From NCBI RefSeq assembly GCF_013394775.1, contig NZ_JABXYT010000001.1:1068501-1132500 (forward strand): a stretch of DNA of 64,000 bases. The letters are read 5' to 3'. Both the position numbers and the translations under genes were made by a program. The DNA is from Oribacterium sp. oral taxon 102 (lineage in GTDB: Bacteria; Bacillota; Clostridia; Lachnospirales; Lachnospiraceae). This document shows, piece by piece, positions 25,294-34,115 of this stretch; within the stretch, counting starts at the first letter, position 1, and each line of letters opens with the position of its first letter. The notes beneath the pieces were generated by a model, which was not told the origin of the DNA, searched no databases, and saw nothing but the letters and a program-made list of their open reading frames with translations.

Positions 25294-25825
25294 GAGAGAA
25301 GAGAGAGACCACAAATTCAAGCTGCTGTTCTCCGCGCAGTTCTATCCGGACGGAGAGATTCCGGAGCAGCTCGCGCATTATTTCGAGTCTCCGGACTATG
25401 AGGACGGCGACCGGCTTATCCGCATTGAGGCGCTTTCCGAGGAGGAGGAGCGCAGTCTCAGGACAGAGGTGGGGAAGATCGTGGAACGGCTGCCGGAGCT
25501 CGACCGTGAGCTGGATAGGGCGGCAGAGGGCTGGACGACGAAGCGGATGTCCAGAACAGACCTCACTGTGCTGCGGCTCGCGCTCTATGAGCTGCACTAT
25601 GATGAGGGAGTACCGGAGAAGGTCGCACTGAATGAGGCGGTTGAGATCGCGAAGAAGTACGGCGGCGCAGAGTCCGGCTCCTTCGTGAACGGCGTGCTCG
25701 CGCGTATCGTGAGCCCGAGAGAGGATACGGCAGCGGAGAAGACGCCGCGCAGTCGGAAGGGAGAGCTGACGGAGATGCGGCAGGGCGGCAAGAAGATGCA
25801 CGTTCTGGTGAATAAAAAGGAATGA
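25286..25825 (+). CDS. nusB: Transcription antitermination factor NusB
   Basis: 179 residues. The all-helical NusB core (MNKREERDHKFKLLFSAQFY, then SRTDLTVLRLALYEL, EKVALNEAVEIAKKYG and FVNGVLARI) ends near residue 145; a basic tail of about 35 residues follows. It binds NusE/S10 and boxA RNA for rRNA transcription. The start is the ATG at 25286, overlapping the asp23 stop by 8 bases; the open frame continues upstream but lies within asp23. It overlaps xseA by 4 bases. Confidence 0.94.
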   Translation: MNKREERDHKFKLLFSAQFYPDGEIPEQLAHYFESPDYEDGDRLIRIEALSEEEERSLRTEVGKIVERLPELDRELDRAAEGWTTKRMSRTDLTVLRLALYELHYDEGVPEKVALNEAVEIAKKYGGAESGSFVNGVLARIVSPREDTAAEKTPRSRKGELTEMRQGGKKMHVLVNKKE

Positions 25826-27105
25826 AGGAGCAGAGCTACACCGTATCGCAGGTAAACCGTTACCTCGCACAGCTCTTTTCCGAGGACTTCTCTCTGCGGT
25901 CTCTCACGGTTTCCGGCGAGATCTCCAACCTGAAGTACCATCCGTCGGGACATATCTATTTCACACTGAAAGATGCGGCTTCGCAGCTCTCTGCGGTTCT
26001 TTTCGCCGGAGAGCGGGCGGGGCTTACATTTACCTTGGAGAATGGCAGGAGGGTGCTGGTTTCGGGACGGATCGGCGTCTATCAGAGAGGCGGCTCCTAC
26101 CAGCTCTATGCGATGCGGATCCGTCCGGACGGGATCGGTGAGCTCTATCTCCGCTTCGAGGAGCTGAAGCGGGAGCTCTCCGAGATGGGGATGTTTGACC
26201 CGCTCTATAAAAAGCCGATTCCGCGCTACGCACAGCGGATCGGCATCGTGACGGCAAAGTCCGGCGCAGCGGTGCGGGATATCATTCAGATCGCGAAACG
26301 GCGGAATCCCTATGTGGAGCTCTGGCTGTTTCCGGCGCTCGTACAGGGGGAACATGCGGCGGAATCCATCGCAGAGGGGATAGAAACGCTGGATCGCATG
26401 GGATTGGATGTGCTGATCGTCGGCAGAGGCGGAGGCTCTATTGAGGATCTCTGGGCGTTCAATGAGCGCGTGGTGGCGGAGGCAGTGTTCAATGCGGATA
26501 CGCCGGTCATTTCCGCCGTCGGGCATGAGACGGATACGACGATCTGCGATTTCGCTGCGGATCTCCGCGCCCCGACGCCGTCCGCCGCAGCGGAGCTCGC
26601 GGTCTTTGACCTCAGGGCACTCCTGCAGGAGCTCACGGAGCGGAGAGAACGGCTGGATTCGGAGATGCTGACGCGGATCTTCGACCAGCGGCAGCGGCTT
26701 GGTTATCTTCGGCAGCGGCTGTCCCGGGAGAATCCGTCGGCGGTTCTTCGGCAGGAGCGGCAAAGGCTTGATCATATCGGAGAGCGGCTGCGCGGGCAGC
26801 TTTCGACCGCGCTGGAACGGAGCCGGCAGCGGCTGCTCCGCTACCCGGCATTTTCAGAGTGGATGGCGCGGCGGCTGGAGCGAAGTCGAAATGCGCTTTC
26901 GCTTCGTGCGGAACGGCTGGAAGCGGTATCCCCGCTCCGCAAGCTTTCTGCCGGCTATGCGTACCTTCAGGACGCGGAGGGGCGCAGAGTGGACAGTGTG
27001 GACAGCGTCGCGGCGGGAGAGCTGCTACGGATCTCGCTCCGTGACGGAGACATTCGGAGCCGAGTGGAGTCGGTGGAGAAAATGACGAAGGGAGGAGGCG
27101 CGTGA
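25822..27105 (+). CDS. xseA: Exodeoxyribonuclease VII large subunit
   Basis: 427 residues. N-terminal OB-fold (YTVSQVNRYLAQLF, VSGEISNLKYHPSGHIYFTLKD split around the nucleic-acid-binding loop), catalytic region with TAKSGAAVRDI, GRGGGSIEDLWAFNE and AVGHETDTTICDFAAD, and a long coiled-coil C-terminus rich in Arg, Leu and Gln (residues about 280-370). Degrades single-stranded DNA with XseB. The start overlaps nusB by 4 bases and the end overlaps xseB by 4 bases. Confidence 0.96.
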   Translation: MKEQSYTVSQVNRYLAQLFSEDFSLRSLTVSGEISNLKYHPSGHIYFTLKDAASQLSAVLFAGERAGLTFTLENGRRVLVSGRIGVYQRGGSYQLYAMRIRPDGIGELYLRFEELKRELSEMGMFDPLYKKPIPRYAQRIGIVTAKSGAAVRDIIQIAKRRNPYVELWLFPALVQGEHAAESIAEGIETLDRMGLDVLIVGRGGGSIEDLWAFNERVVAEAVFNADTPVISAVGHETDTTICDFAADLRAPTPSAAAELAVFDLRALLQELTERRERLDSEMLTRIFDQRQRLGYLRQRLSRENPSAVLRQERQRLDHIGERLRGQLSTALERSRQRLLRYPAFSEWMARRLERSRNALSLRAERLEAVSPLRKLSAGYAYLQDAEGRRVDSVDSVAAGELLRISLRDGDIRSRVESVEKMTKGGGA

Positions 27106-27434
27106 CGAAGGAGATGCAGAAACAGACGGCGGAGGCGGAGAATACGGCAGCTTCCGGACGGCAGGAGGCAGCGCATACGGAAAAGAAGCCTCACCGCCGC
27201 AGCGGGAAGAAGGCAGAGGATGCGGCAGTGCAGGAGGAAGAGACGCAGCAGAGCCTCGAGGAGATCTTTACGCTGCTGGACAGCCTGCTTTCCGAAATGG
27301 AGAATGCAGAGAGCCTCGAGAAGTCTTTCCGGCTCTATAAGAGAGGCGTCGAGCTGATCCGGCAGGCAAACGAGAGCATAGACAGGGTAGAGAAGCAGGT
27401 GAGGGTATTGGATGAAGAAGGAATTCTCTCTTGA
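27102..27434 (+). CDS. xseB: Exodeoxyribonuclease VII small subunit
   Basis: 110 residues. The conserved XseB core (SLEEIFTLLDSLLSEMENAE, then SLEKSFRLYKRGVELI) is at the C-terminal end, residues about 46-100, preceded by a low-complexity extension of about 45 residues rich in Ala, Glu, Gln and Lys that is not normal for this family (usual length 60-80). The start is GTG with GAGGAGGCGC; overlapping xseA and, by 23 bases, the prenyl synthase. A later internal start is possible. Confidence 0.9.
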   Translation: MTKEMQKQTAEAENTAASGRQEAAHTEKKPHRRSGKKAEDAAVQEEETQQSLEEIFTLLDSLLSEMENAESLEKSFRLYKRGVELIRQANESIDRVEKQVRVLDEEGILS

Positions 27435-28350
27435 GCTAAGGGAACGGACAGAGGAATGCGAGGCGGTGCTGCGGCGCTTTCTCCCGCGGGAGGAGGGGAT
27501 GCAGGCGCAGGTCATCCGCGCGGTGAATTATTCGCTTCTGGCAGGCGGGAAGCGGCTCCGTCCGCTTTTGATGCATGCGTCCTATGTGCTTCTCATGCGG
27601 ACGGAGGATACGGGGGCGGAGCGGCTTCTTCGGGCGTTCATGGCGGCGATGGAGATGATCCATACCTTTTCGCTTTGCCATGACGATCTGCCCTGTATGG
27701 ATGGGGACAGATATCGGAGAGGGCAGGAATCGACATGGTTTCGCTTCGGGGAGGATATGGGTACGCTGGCAGGAGACGCGCTCTCTCTTTATGCCTTCCA
27801 GCTGGTTTCGGGTACATTTCAGCGGGAGCTCGGAGCGGCGGAGCGGGAGAGGCTCAGCGGGCGCTTCGTCCGCGCACTGTTCCGACTCTCGGAATGCAGC
27901 GGGATCGACGGGATGCTCGGCGGACAGGCAGTGGATGTGGAGAAAACCGGCAAGCCGCTCACGGAAGCGGAGCTCCTCTTCATTTACCGCTTGAAAACCG
28001 GCGCGCTTTGCGCGGGCGCGCTGGAGATCGGCGGGATGCTTGCGGGGGCATCGGAGCAGGAGGTCTGCCTTCTCCGCGAGATCGGAGAGCAGGTCGGCAT
28101 TGCGTTCCAGATTCAGGATGACATACTGGACGAGACCTCGACCGAGGAGGAGCTGGGCAAGCCGATTCATTCCGATGCAGGGAACGGCAAGACGACTTAC
28201 GTTCGTCTCCATGGAATCGAGGGTGCGGAGCAGGAGGTTCGGCGGCTTTCGGAGGAGGCGCTTTCGAGGCTTCGTGCGCTTTCTCCCTCGGAGAACCGGC
28301 GCGCCTTTCTGGAGGAGCTGATCCGTTATTTAATACACCGAAAGAGTTGA
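27412..28350 (+). CDS. ispA: Polyprenyl (farnesyl/geranyl) diphosphate synthase
   Basis: 312 residues. First Asp-rich motif CHDDLPCMDGD at about residues 86-96 (DDxxxxD form), second as QIQDDILDETST, plus the GGKRLRP substrate-binding segment at about 44-50. The type with two residues inserted in the first motif is bacterial FPP synthase. It condenses IPP with DMAPP and GPP. Directly followed by dxs (one base apart), so isoprenoid precursor supply and chain elongation are on one transcript. Confidence 0.94.
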   Translation: MKKEFSLELRERTEECEAVLRRFLPREEGMQAQVIRAVNYSLLAGGKRLRPLLMHASYVLLMRTEDTGAERLLRAFMAAMEMIHTFSLCHDDLPCMDGDRYRRGQESTWFRFGEDMGTLAGDALSLYAFQLVSGTFQRELGAAERERLSGRFVRALFRLSECSGIDGMLGGQAVDVEKTGKPLTEAELLFIYRLKTGALCAGALEIGGMLAGASEQEVCLLREIGEQVGIAFQIQDDILDETSTEEELGKPIHSDAGNGKTTYVRLHGIEGAEQEVRRLSEEALSRLRALSPSENRRAFLEELIRYLIHRKS

Positions 28351-28351
28351 T

Positions 28352-30217
28352 ATGCTATTAGAGGAGATTCATGGCCCGGAGGATCTGAAGGGGCTGAGTG
28401 TACAGGAGCTCACGGCGCTTTCCGCAGAGATCCGGCAGTTCATCATTGAAAAAACAGCAGAATATGGGGGGCATCTCGCTTCCAATCTGGGGGTAGTGGA
28501 GCTGACGATCGGGCTGTATCGCGCCCTGAATCTGCCGACAGACAAGCTTGTCTGGGATGTAGGGCATCAGTCCTATACCCACAAGATCCTGTCGGGACGG
28601 AAGGACAATTTCGACGGGCTGCGGCAGTACGGAGGAATGAGCGGTTTTCCGAAGCGCTCGGAGAGCCCCTTCGACTGCTTTGATACCGGACACAGCTCGA
28701 CCTCTATTTCCGCGGCGCTGGGGATCGCGGAGGCGCGGGATATCAAGGGCGAGGATTTCACCGTTGCGGCGGTGATCGGGGACGGCGCGCTCACCGGAGG
28801 CATGGCGTACGAGGGACTGAACAATGCGGCGCGGATGCGGAAAAACTTCATTATCATCCTGAATGACAATGAGATGTCGATCTCGAGGAATGTCGGCGGG
28901 ATGTCGAGGTATCTGAACGGACTGCGGGCGGGCAGGGGCTATAACCGGATGAAGCTCTCGGTCGGCAGCTTCCTGCTGTCTATCCCGGTGATCGGAGAGC
29001 CGATCGTGCGGCGGATACAGCGGACAAAGAACTCGCTGAAGGCACTGCTCATTCCGGGGATGCTCTTCGAGAATATGGGACTGACCTATCTCGGGCCGGT
29101 GGACGGACACGACATCCAGGCGGTGGAGCGGGTTATCCGCGAGGCAAAGCAGATCGACCACGCTGTACTCGTTCATGTGCTCACAAAGAAGGGCAAGGGC
29201 TACAAGCCGGCGGAGAAGTTTCCGTCCCGTTACCATGGGGTCGCTCCCTTCGATATCCGGAGCGGAAAGGCGAAGCAGGCATCCGGTGAGAGCTATACCG
29301 AGGTTTTCTCCAGGAAGCTCGTGGAGCTCGGCGCGGCGCATCCGGAGCTCGTCGCGGTGACGGCGGCGATGCCGGACGGCACGGGGCTTCGGGACTTCTC
29401 CGAGAAGTATCCGAACCGTTTCTTCGATGTCGGGATCGCGGAGGCGCATGCGGTCACGAGCGCGGCGGGAATGGCGAGCGAAGGGCTTCGGCCGGTAGTG
29501 GCAGTCTATTCCAGCTTCCTGCAGCGTGCCTACGACCAGATTGTCCATGATGTCTGCCTGCAGAAGCTGCCGGTGGTCTTCGCGATCGACCGCGCGGGAC
29601 TGGTCGGCTCGGACGGAGAGACGCATCAGGGGATCTTCGACTATTCCTTTCTGAGCAGTATTCCGAATATGACGATCATGGCGCCGAAGAATGCGCGGGA
29701 GCTCCGGGAGATGCTGGAGTTCGCGATCACGTTTCCGCGCCCGATCAGCCTGCGCTATCCGAGAGGGACGGCGTATCAGGAGCTCTCGGAGTTCCACGCG
29801 CCGATCGAGCTGGGAAAGGCGGAGCTTCTGTATGAGGGGGAGGATGTGGCGATGGTTGCGGCAGGCTCCATGGTTTCGACTGCCGTACACATCCGAGAGA
29901 AGGCAGCGCGGCAGGGAGAGAGACTCACCCTCGTAAATGCCAGATTTATCAAGCCCATCGATACAGAGATGCTGGAACGGCTGGTACGGGACGGGCATCG
30001 CTGCATCGTGACGCTGGAGGAAAATGTGAAGCAGGGAGGCATGGGCATACAGATGCAGGCGTATCTCACGGAGAGGCATCCTGAGGTCCGGGTACTCACG
30101 ATCACGCTGCCGGACTGCTATGTGGAGCATGGAGACGTCTCCAAGCTTCGGGAGGGGCTCCGGATCGATTCGGACTCCGTCATGGAACGTATGCGGACAG
30201 AAGGGGTGATCCATTGA
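28352..30217 (+). CDS. dxs: 1-Deoxy-D-xylulose-5-phosphate synthase
   Basis: 621 residues, thiamine-diphosphate enzyme; condenses pyruvate and glyceraldehyde 3-phosphate, the first step of the MEP pathway. Thiamine motif GDGALTGGMAYEGLNNA with the distal NDNEMSIS; transketolase pyrimidine-binding domain with FDVGIAEAHAVT and DRAGLVGSDGETHQG; C-terminal transketolase domain. Length is normal. The stop overlaps tlyA by 4 bases. The MEP pathway is therefore used by this organism. Confidence 0.97.
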   Translation: MLLEEIHGPEDLKGLSVQELTALSAEIRQFIIEKTAEYGGHLASNLGVVELTIGLYRALNLPTDKLVWDVGHQSYTHKILSGRKDNFDGLRQYGGMSGFPKRSESPFDCFDTGHSSTSISAALGIAEARDIKGEDFTVAAVIGDGALTGGMAYEGLNNAARMRKNFIIILNDNEMSISRNVGGMSRYLNGLRAGRGYNRMKLSVGSFLLSIPVIGEPIVRRIQRTKNSLKALLIPGMLFENMGLTYLGPVDGHDIQAVERVIREAKQIDHAVLVHVLTKKGKGYKPAEKFPSRYHGVAPFDIRSGKAKQASGESYTEVFSRKLVELGAAHPELVAVTAAMPDGTGLRDFSEKYPNRFFDVGIAEAHAVTSAAGMASEGLRPVVAVYSSFLQRAYDQIVHDVCLQKLPVVFAIDRAGLVGSDGETHQGIFDYSFLSSIPNMTIMAPKNARELREMLEFAITFPRPISLRYPRGTAYQELSEFHAPIELGKAELLYEGEDVAMVAAGSMVSTAVHIREKAARQGERLTLVNARFIKPIDTEMLERLVRDGHRCIVTLEENVKQGGMGIQMQAYLTERHPEVRVLTITLPDCYVEHGDVSKLREGLRIDSDSVMERMRTEGVIH

Positions 30218-31038
30218 AGAAGGAAAGACTGGATGTCCTGCTGGTGGAGCGGGGACTCGCAGAGTCCCGGGAGAGGGCGAAGCGCAGCATTATGGCGGGC
30301 ATCGTCTATGTAAACGGAGAGCGGGAGGATAAGGCAGGGAGCAGTTTCCCGGCGGAAGCGGTCATTGAGCTCCGAGGCAGCACCCTCCGCTATGTCTCCC
30401 GCGGCGGACTTAAGCTGGAAAAGGCGATCGAGACCTTCCATGTCAATCCGTCCGGCAAGACCTGTATAGATATCGGCGCCTCCACCGGCGGCTTCACGGA
30501 CTGTATGCTGCAAAACGGCGCGGAAAAGGTATTCGCCATCGATGTGGGGCATGGGCAGCTTGCATGGAAGCTGCGGAACGACCCGAGGGTCGTCTCCATG
30601 GAGAAGACGAATATCCGCCATGTGACGCCGGAGCAGATCGGGATGAGGGCGGGGCTGATCTCCATCGATGTCTCCTTCATCAGCCTGCGGCTGGTGCTGC
30701 CGGTGGCGAAGACGCTGCTCGCACCGGACGGAGAGCTGCTCTGCCTGATCAAGCCGCAGTTCGAGGCGGGGAGAGAACAGGTCGGGAAGAAGGGCGTCGT
30801 CCGGGATCGGGACGTACACAGGGAGGTCATCGTTCGGACGCTCACCGCGGCGGCGGAGCTGGGCTTCCGTCTGCTGGGACTGAGCTATTCCCCGATCAAG
30901 GGGCCGGAGGGGAATATCGAGTATCTGGCGCTGCTCTGTCTCGGAGAGGGACAGGCATTCCCGGAGCCGCTCCCCGAGATAGCAGAGAGGGTCGTTTCGG
31001 AGAGTCACAGCGCGCTGGACAGGGAAAGCGGAGCATAG
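30214..31038 (+). CDS. tlyA: TlyA-family rRNA (cytidine-2'-O)-methyltransferase
   Basis: 274 residues. N-terminal S4 RNA-binding domain (ERLDVLLVERGLAESRERAK) and FtsJ-type methyltransferase domain with CIDIGASTGGFTDCML as the SAM site. In mycobacteria TlyA 2'-O-methylates 16S and 23S rRNA; in Firmicutes the relative lies, as here, between dxs and nadK. The start is TTG overlapping the dxs stop. Confidence 0.93.
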   Translation: MKKERLDVLLVERGLAESRERAKRSIMAGIVYVNGEREDKAGSSFPAEAVIELRGSTLRYVSRGGLKLEKAIETFHVNPSGKTCIDIGASTGGFTDCMLQNGAEKVFAIDVGHGQLAWKLRNDPRVVSMEKTNIRHVTPEQIGMRAGLISIDVSFISLRLVLPVAKTLLAPDGELLCLIKPQFEAGREQVGKKGVVRDRDVHREVIVRTLTAAAELGFRLLGLSYSPIKGPEGNIEYLALLCLGEGQAFPEPLPEIAERVVSESHSALDRESGA

Positions 31039-31049
31039 CTGGGAAGAAA

Positions 31050-31865
31050 ATGAAAATCGCATTGATTGTCAACAGAACGAAACAGGATACCGAGGAGTAC
31101 AAGGCATTGATTCTGCAGGAGCTTGCCGCGCGGAATGCCTCGGTTCTTCTGCTTCCGAACAGGGATTATAAGAGAGAGAGCCTGGAGGGAGCGGACTGTA
31201 TCATTACCCTCGGCGGAGACGGGACGATCCTCCGGACGGCAGGTGTGCTGCGCGGACTTCCGATCCCGATCCTCGGGATCAATACGGGGCATCTGGGCTT
31301 TCTCACGGAGGTTTCCGGGAGGGAGGGGATCGCCGGAGCGGTAGAGGCGGTCTGCAGCGGGGGCTATTACAGGGATGTCCGCTCGATGCTTCACGCGAAG
31401 GTTTTCCGGGGAGATCGGGAGCTCGCCTCCGGGATCGCGCTGAATGAAATCCTGCTTTCGAGGCGGAGGGGCATCAGCATTCTGCGCTTCCGTATCCTTT
31501 GCGACGGACAGGAGCTCTCGCCCTACTCGGCGGACGGTATTATCATTTCCACCCCGACAGGCTCTACGGCGTACAATCTTTCCGCGGGAGGACCGGTGGT
31601 CTCTCCGACGGCGCCGGTCTATGTGCTGACACCGATCTGTGCGCATTCCCTGAACAACCGTCCTGTCATCATGGACGATGACAAGCAGATGGAGATCCGG
31701 GTAGAGTCTTCGGCGCAGCTTCTGGCGTTTGACGGGGAGAGGAGCTTCGCACTCCGTGCCGGCGACAGCGTGCGGATCGAGAAGGCGGAGGAGCAGACGA
31801 TACTGGTGAAGCTTCACAGGGGAAGCTTCCTGAAGAAGCTGAGAGAGAAAATGGCAGGAGTATAG
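31050..31865 (+). CDS. nadK: NAD kinase
   Basis: 271 residues. Phosphorylates NAD to NADP. Motifs GGDGT (ITLGGDGTILRTA), NTGHLGFLTE, and TPTGSTAYNLSAGGPVV split by the usual spacing, with late DGERSF. The start is ATG at 31050 (GCTGGGAAGAAA upstream); the open frame extends far upstream but lies over tlyA. Ends one base before argR. Confidence 0.96.
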   Translation: MKIALIVNRTKQDTEEYKALILQELAARNASVLLLPNRDYKRESLEGADCIITLGGDGTILRTAGVLRGLPIPILGINTGHLGFLTEVSGREGIAGAVEAVCSGGYYRDVRSMLHAKVFRGDRELASGIALNEILLSRRRGISILRFRILCDGQELSPYSADGIIISTPTGSTAYNLSAGGPVVSPTAPVYVLTPICAHSLNNRPVIMDDDKQMEIRVESSAQLLAFDGERSFALRAGDSVRIEKAEEQTILVKLHRGSFLKKLREKMAGV

Positions 31866-31866
31866 G

Positions 31867-32319
31867 ATGAAGAAGGGCAGACAGGAAAAGATTATCGAGC
31901 TGGTGACGAAGATGCACATCGAGACACAGGAGGAGCTGGCGGAACGGCTGAACAGCGCCGGTTTCCGCGTGACGCAGGCGACGGTCTCCCGGGACATCAA
32001 GGAGCTGAAGCTTTCCAAGGTCACGGGGAATGCGGGCAGGCAGTACTATCAGGTGCTCCCGCAGGAGCAGCAGAGCTTCACCGATAAGTACACACGTGTG
32101 CTCCGCGAAGGGCTTCTGTCCATGGATACCGCGGGCAATCTCCTCGTGATCCGTACGATGTCCGGTATGGCGAACGCGGTGGCTGCGGCGCTGGATCATC
32201 TTCGGCTCGATCGGATCGTCGGGACGCTGGCAGGGGATGATACGATCATGTGCGCCGTGAAGGACAGTGCGGACGCGGAGCTCATCACAGAGCACCTGCA
32301 GGAGCTCCTGGGGAAATAG
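31867..32319 (+). CDS. argR: Arginine repressor ArgR
   Basis: 150 residues. N-terminal winged helix (KKGRQEKIIELVTK, QATVSRDIKELKLSKV), C-terminal arginine-binding and hexamerisation domain with GTLAGDDTIMCAVKD, where GDDT contributes arginine-binding residues. Represses arginine biosynthesis and activates catabolism when arginine is bound. In clostridia the gene is normally placed between nadK and recN, as here, without arginine genes close by. GGAGTATAGG precedes the ATG. Confidence 0.96.
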   Translation: MKKGRQEKIIELVTKMHIETQEELAERLNSAGFRVTQATVSRDIKELKLSKVTGNAGRQYYQVLPQEQQSFTDKYTRVLREGLLSMDTAGNLLVIRTMSGMANAVAAALDHLRLDRIVGTLAGDDTIMCAVKDSADAELITEHLQELLGK

Positions 32320-32422
32320 GCGGAAGTATGCGCTTCGGCGAATTGCATAGCGGAACCGCTGCCGGAAATGAGACATGGTGCGAGCGGACGGGAAGCGCGG
32401 GAAATACGGCAGAGGAGGGAAA

Positions 32423-34078
32423 ATGCTGAGTCATCTTCATGTGAAGGATATGGCGCTGATCGACTCCTCCGATGTGGAGTTCGGAGAGGGGCTGAATATA
32501 CTGACCGGAGAGACCGGCGCGGGAAAGTCGATCCTGATCGGTTCGATCAATCTGGCGCTTGGCTCGAAGGCGAATAAGGACATGATCCGAAGCGGGAGGG
32601 ATTCCGGAGCGGTGGAGCTCGTGTTTACCGAGCTCACGGAGCAGCAGGAGCGCGCGCTTCGGGAAATGGATGTGGAGCCGGAGGATGGAATGTTGATTAT
32701 CCGCCGGAAGATCTCGGAGAGGAAGTCGGAGATCCGCATCAATGACAGGATCTCGACCCTTTCGAAGCTCCGAGAGGTGACGGAGCTCCTGATCGACATT
32801 CATGGACAGCATGAGCATCAGAGCCTCCTGCGGGACGGCTCTCATCTTCGGATTCTGGATTCCTTCCTTTACCGGGATGCGGGAGGGCTTCGGCAGAGCG
32901 TCCGGACGGCATACCGAAGCTACCGGGAGGCATGGGAGCGTCTGTGCGCCTTCGATCTGGATGAGGGGCAGCGGCAGCGGGAGATCGATTTCCTCGAGTT
33001 CGAGATTCGGGAGCTTACGGAGGCAGAGCTCCGGGAGGGCGAGGAGGAGGAGCTCTCTGAACGCTATCGGAGATATCAGAACAGTGAGAAGATCCGGGCT
33101 GCTGTTTCGGAGGCGGGGCAGATCCTCGGAGAGTCGGAGCTTTTTCGTGCAGTCGGACTGCTCGAACGGACAGTGCGCTATGATGAGGGATTGAAGGGGG
33201 TGCTGGACAGCCTCTACGACCTTCAGGCGATCGCGGAGGACAGCGCGCGGGAGCTTCGGCATTACCTCGAGCAGAATGAATACAGTGAGGAGGAGTTCCG
33301 GGCGACGGAGAAGCGCCTTAACTTCATCCGCGGCATCCTTGTGAAATACGGCGATACGGTGGAGCGGGCAGAAGCGGCACTTCTGGAAAAGAAGCGCCGC
33401 CTGCAGGAGCTGCTTGATTACGACAGCTCAAAGAAGAAGGCAGAGGAAGCGTTTTCTCAGGCGCGGCAGGAACTCCTGCTGCTCTCCGGCGAGCTCACGA
33501 AGAAGCGGGAAGAGGGCGCGGCGATTCTCTGCCGGAGAATCGCACAGGAGATGCAGGAGCTGGGCTTCCTCTCCACCCGCTTCGAGATGCCGTTTCGCGC
33601 GCTCAGGGAGCCGACAGAAAACGGGATGGATGAGGCGCACTTCGAGGTAAGCCTCAATCCGGGTGAGCCGGTGCGTCCGCTCAGCGAGGTGGCATCGGGC
33701 GGAGAGCTCTCGCGGATCATGCTCTCGATTAAGACGGTGCTGGCGGATGGGGACGAGATTCCGACGTTGATCTTCGACGAGGTGGACACCGGAATCTCGG
33801 GCAGGACGGCGGAGAAGGTCGCCGAGAAGCTCCGGAAGATTTCACGGAATCATCAGGTCATCCTGATTACGCATCTGCCGCAGATCGCAGCGAAGGCGGA
33901 CCGGCATTACGGTATCGAGAAATCTGCCGCAGACGGACATACGCACACGGAAATCCGCGAGCTTTCGGAGGAGGAATCCGTGCTGGAGCTTGGCAGGCTC
34001 CTCGCCGGCGACCGGCTCACTGCGGCGGTGCTGGAGAATGCCCGGGAGCTGAAAGCGCTTGCGAAGAAGTCCGAATAA
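32423..34078 (+). CDS. recN: DNA repair protein RecN
   Basis: 551 residues, SMC-like. Walker A GETGAGKSILIGS (residues about 29-41), long coiled coils in the middle (about 150-360), then ABC signature ASGGELSRIMLSIK and Walker B LIFDEVDTGISG. Acts early in double-strand break repair. The start is the ATG at 32423 with GAGGAGGGAAA; a 16-residue upstream extension has no ribosome binding site. The gap to argR (103 bases) carries no obvious terminator. Confidence 0.96.
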   Translation: MLSHLHVKDMALIDSSDVEFGEGLNILTGETGAGKSILIGSINLALGSKANKDMIRSGRDSGAVELVFTELTEQQERALREMDVEPEDGMLIIRRKISERKSEIRINDRISTLSKLREVTELLIDIHGQHEHQSLLRDGSHLRILDSFLYRDAGGLRQSVRTAYRSYREAWERLCAFDLDEGQRQREIDFLEFEIRELTEAELREGEEEELSERYRRYQNSEKIRAAVSEAGQILGESELFRAVGLLERTVRYDEGLKGVLDSLYDLQAIAEDSARELRHYLEQNEYSEEEFRATEKRLNFIRGILVKYGDTVERAEAALLEKKRRLQELLDYDSSKKKAEEAFSQARQELLLLSGELTKKREEGAAILCRRIAQEMQELGFLSTRFEMPFRALREPTENGMDEAHFEVSLNPGEPVRPLSEVASGGELSRIMLSIKTVLADGDEIPTLIFDEVDTGISGRTAEKVAEKLRKISRNHQVILITHLPQIAAKADRHYGIEKSAADGHTHTEIRELSEEESVLELGRLLAGDRLTAAVLENARELKALAKKSE

Positions 34079-34115
34079 GAGTACACTGAGAGTAAACTTG
34101 ATCGGAGGTTTCGGT

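Noticed and set aside
28358..30214. Open frame of 618 codons opposite dxs
   Set aside because: Long antisense frames are common in G+C-rich sequence; dxs is certain and the opposite product looks like random Arg/His-rich protein.
30564..31049. Upstream extension of the nadK frame
   Set aside because: It overlaps tlyA in another frame and has no ribosome binding site; the NAD kinase family start is at 31050.
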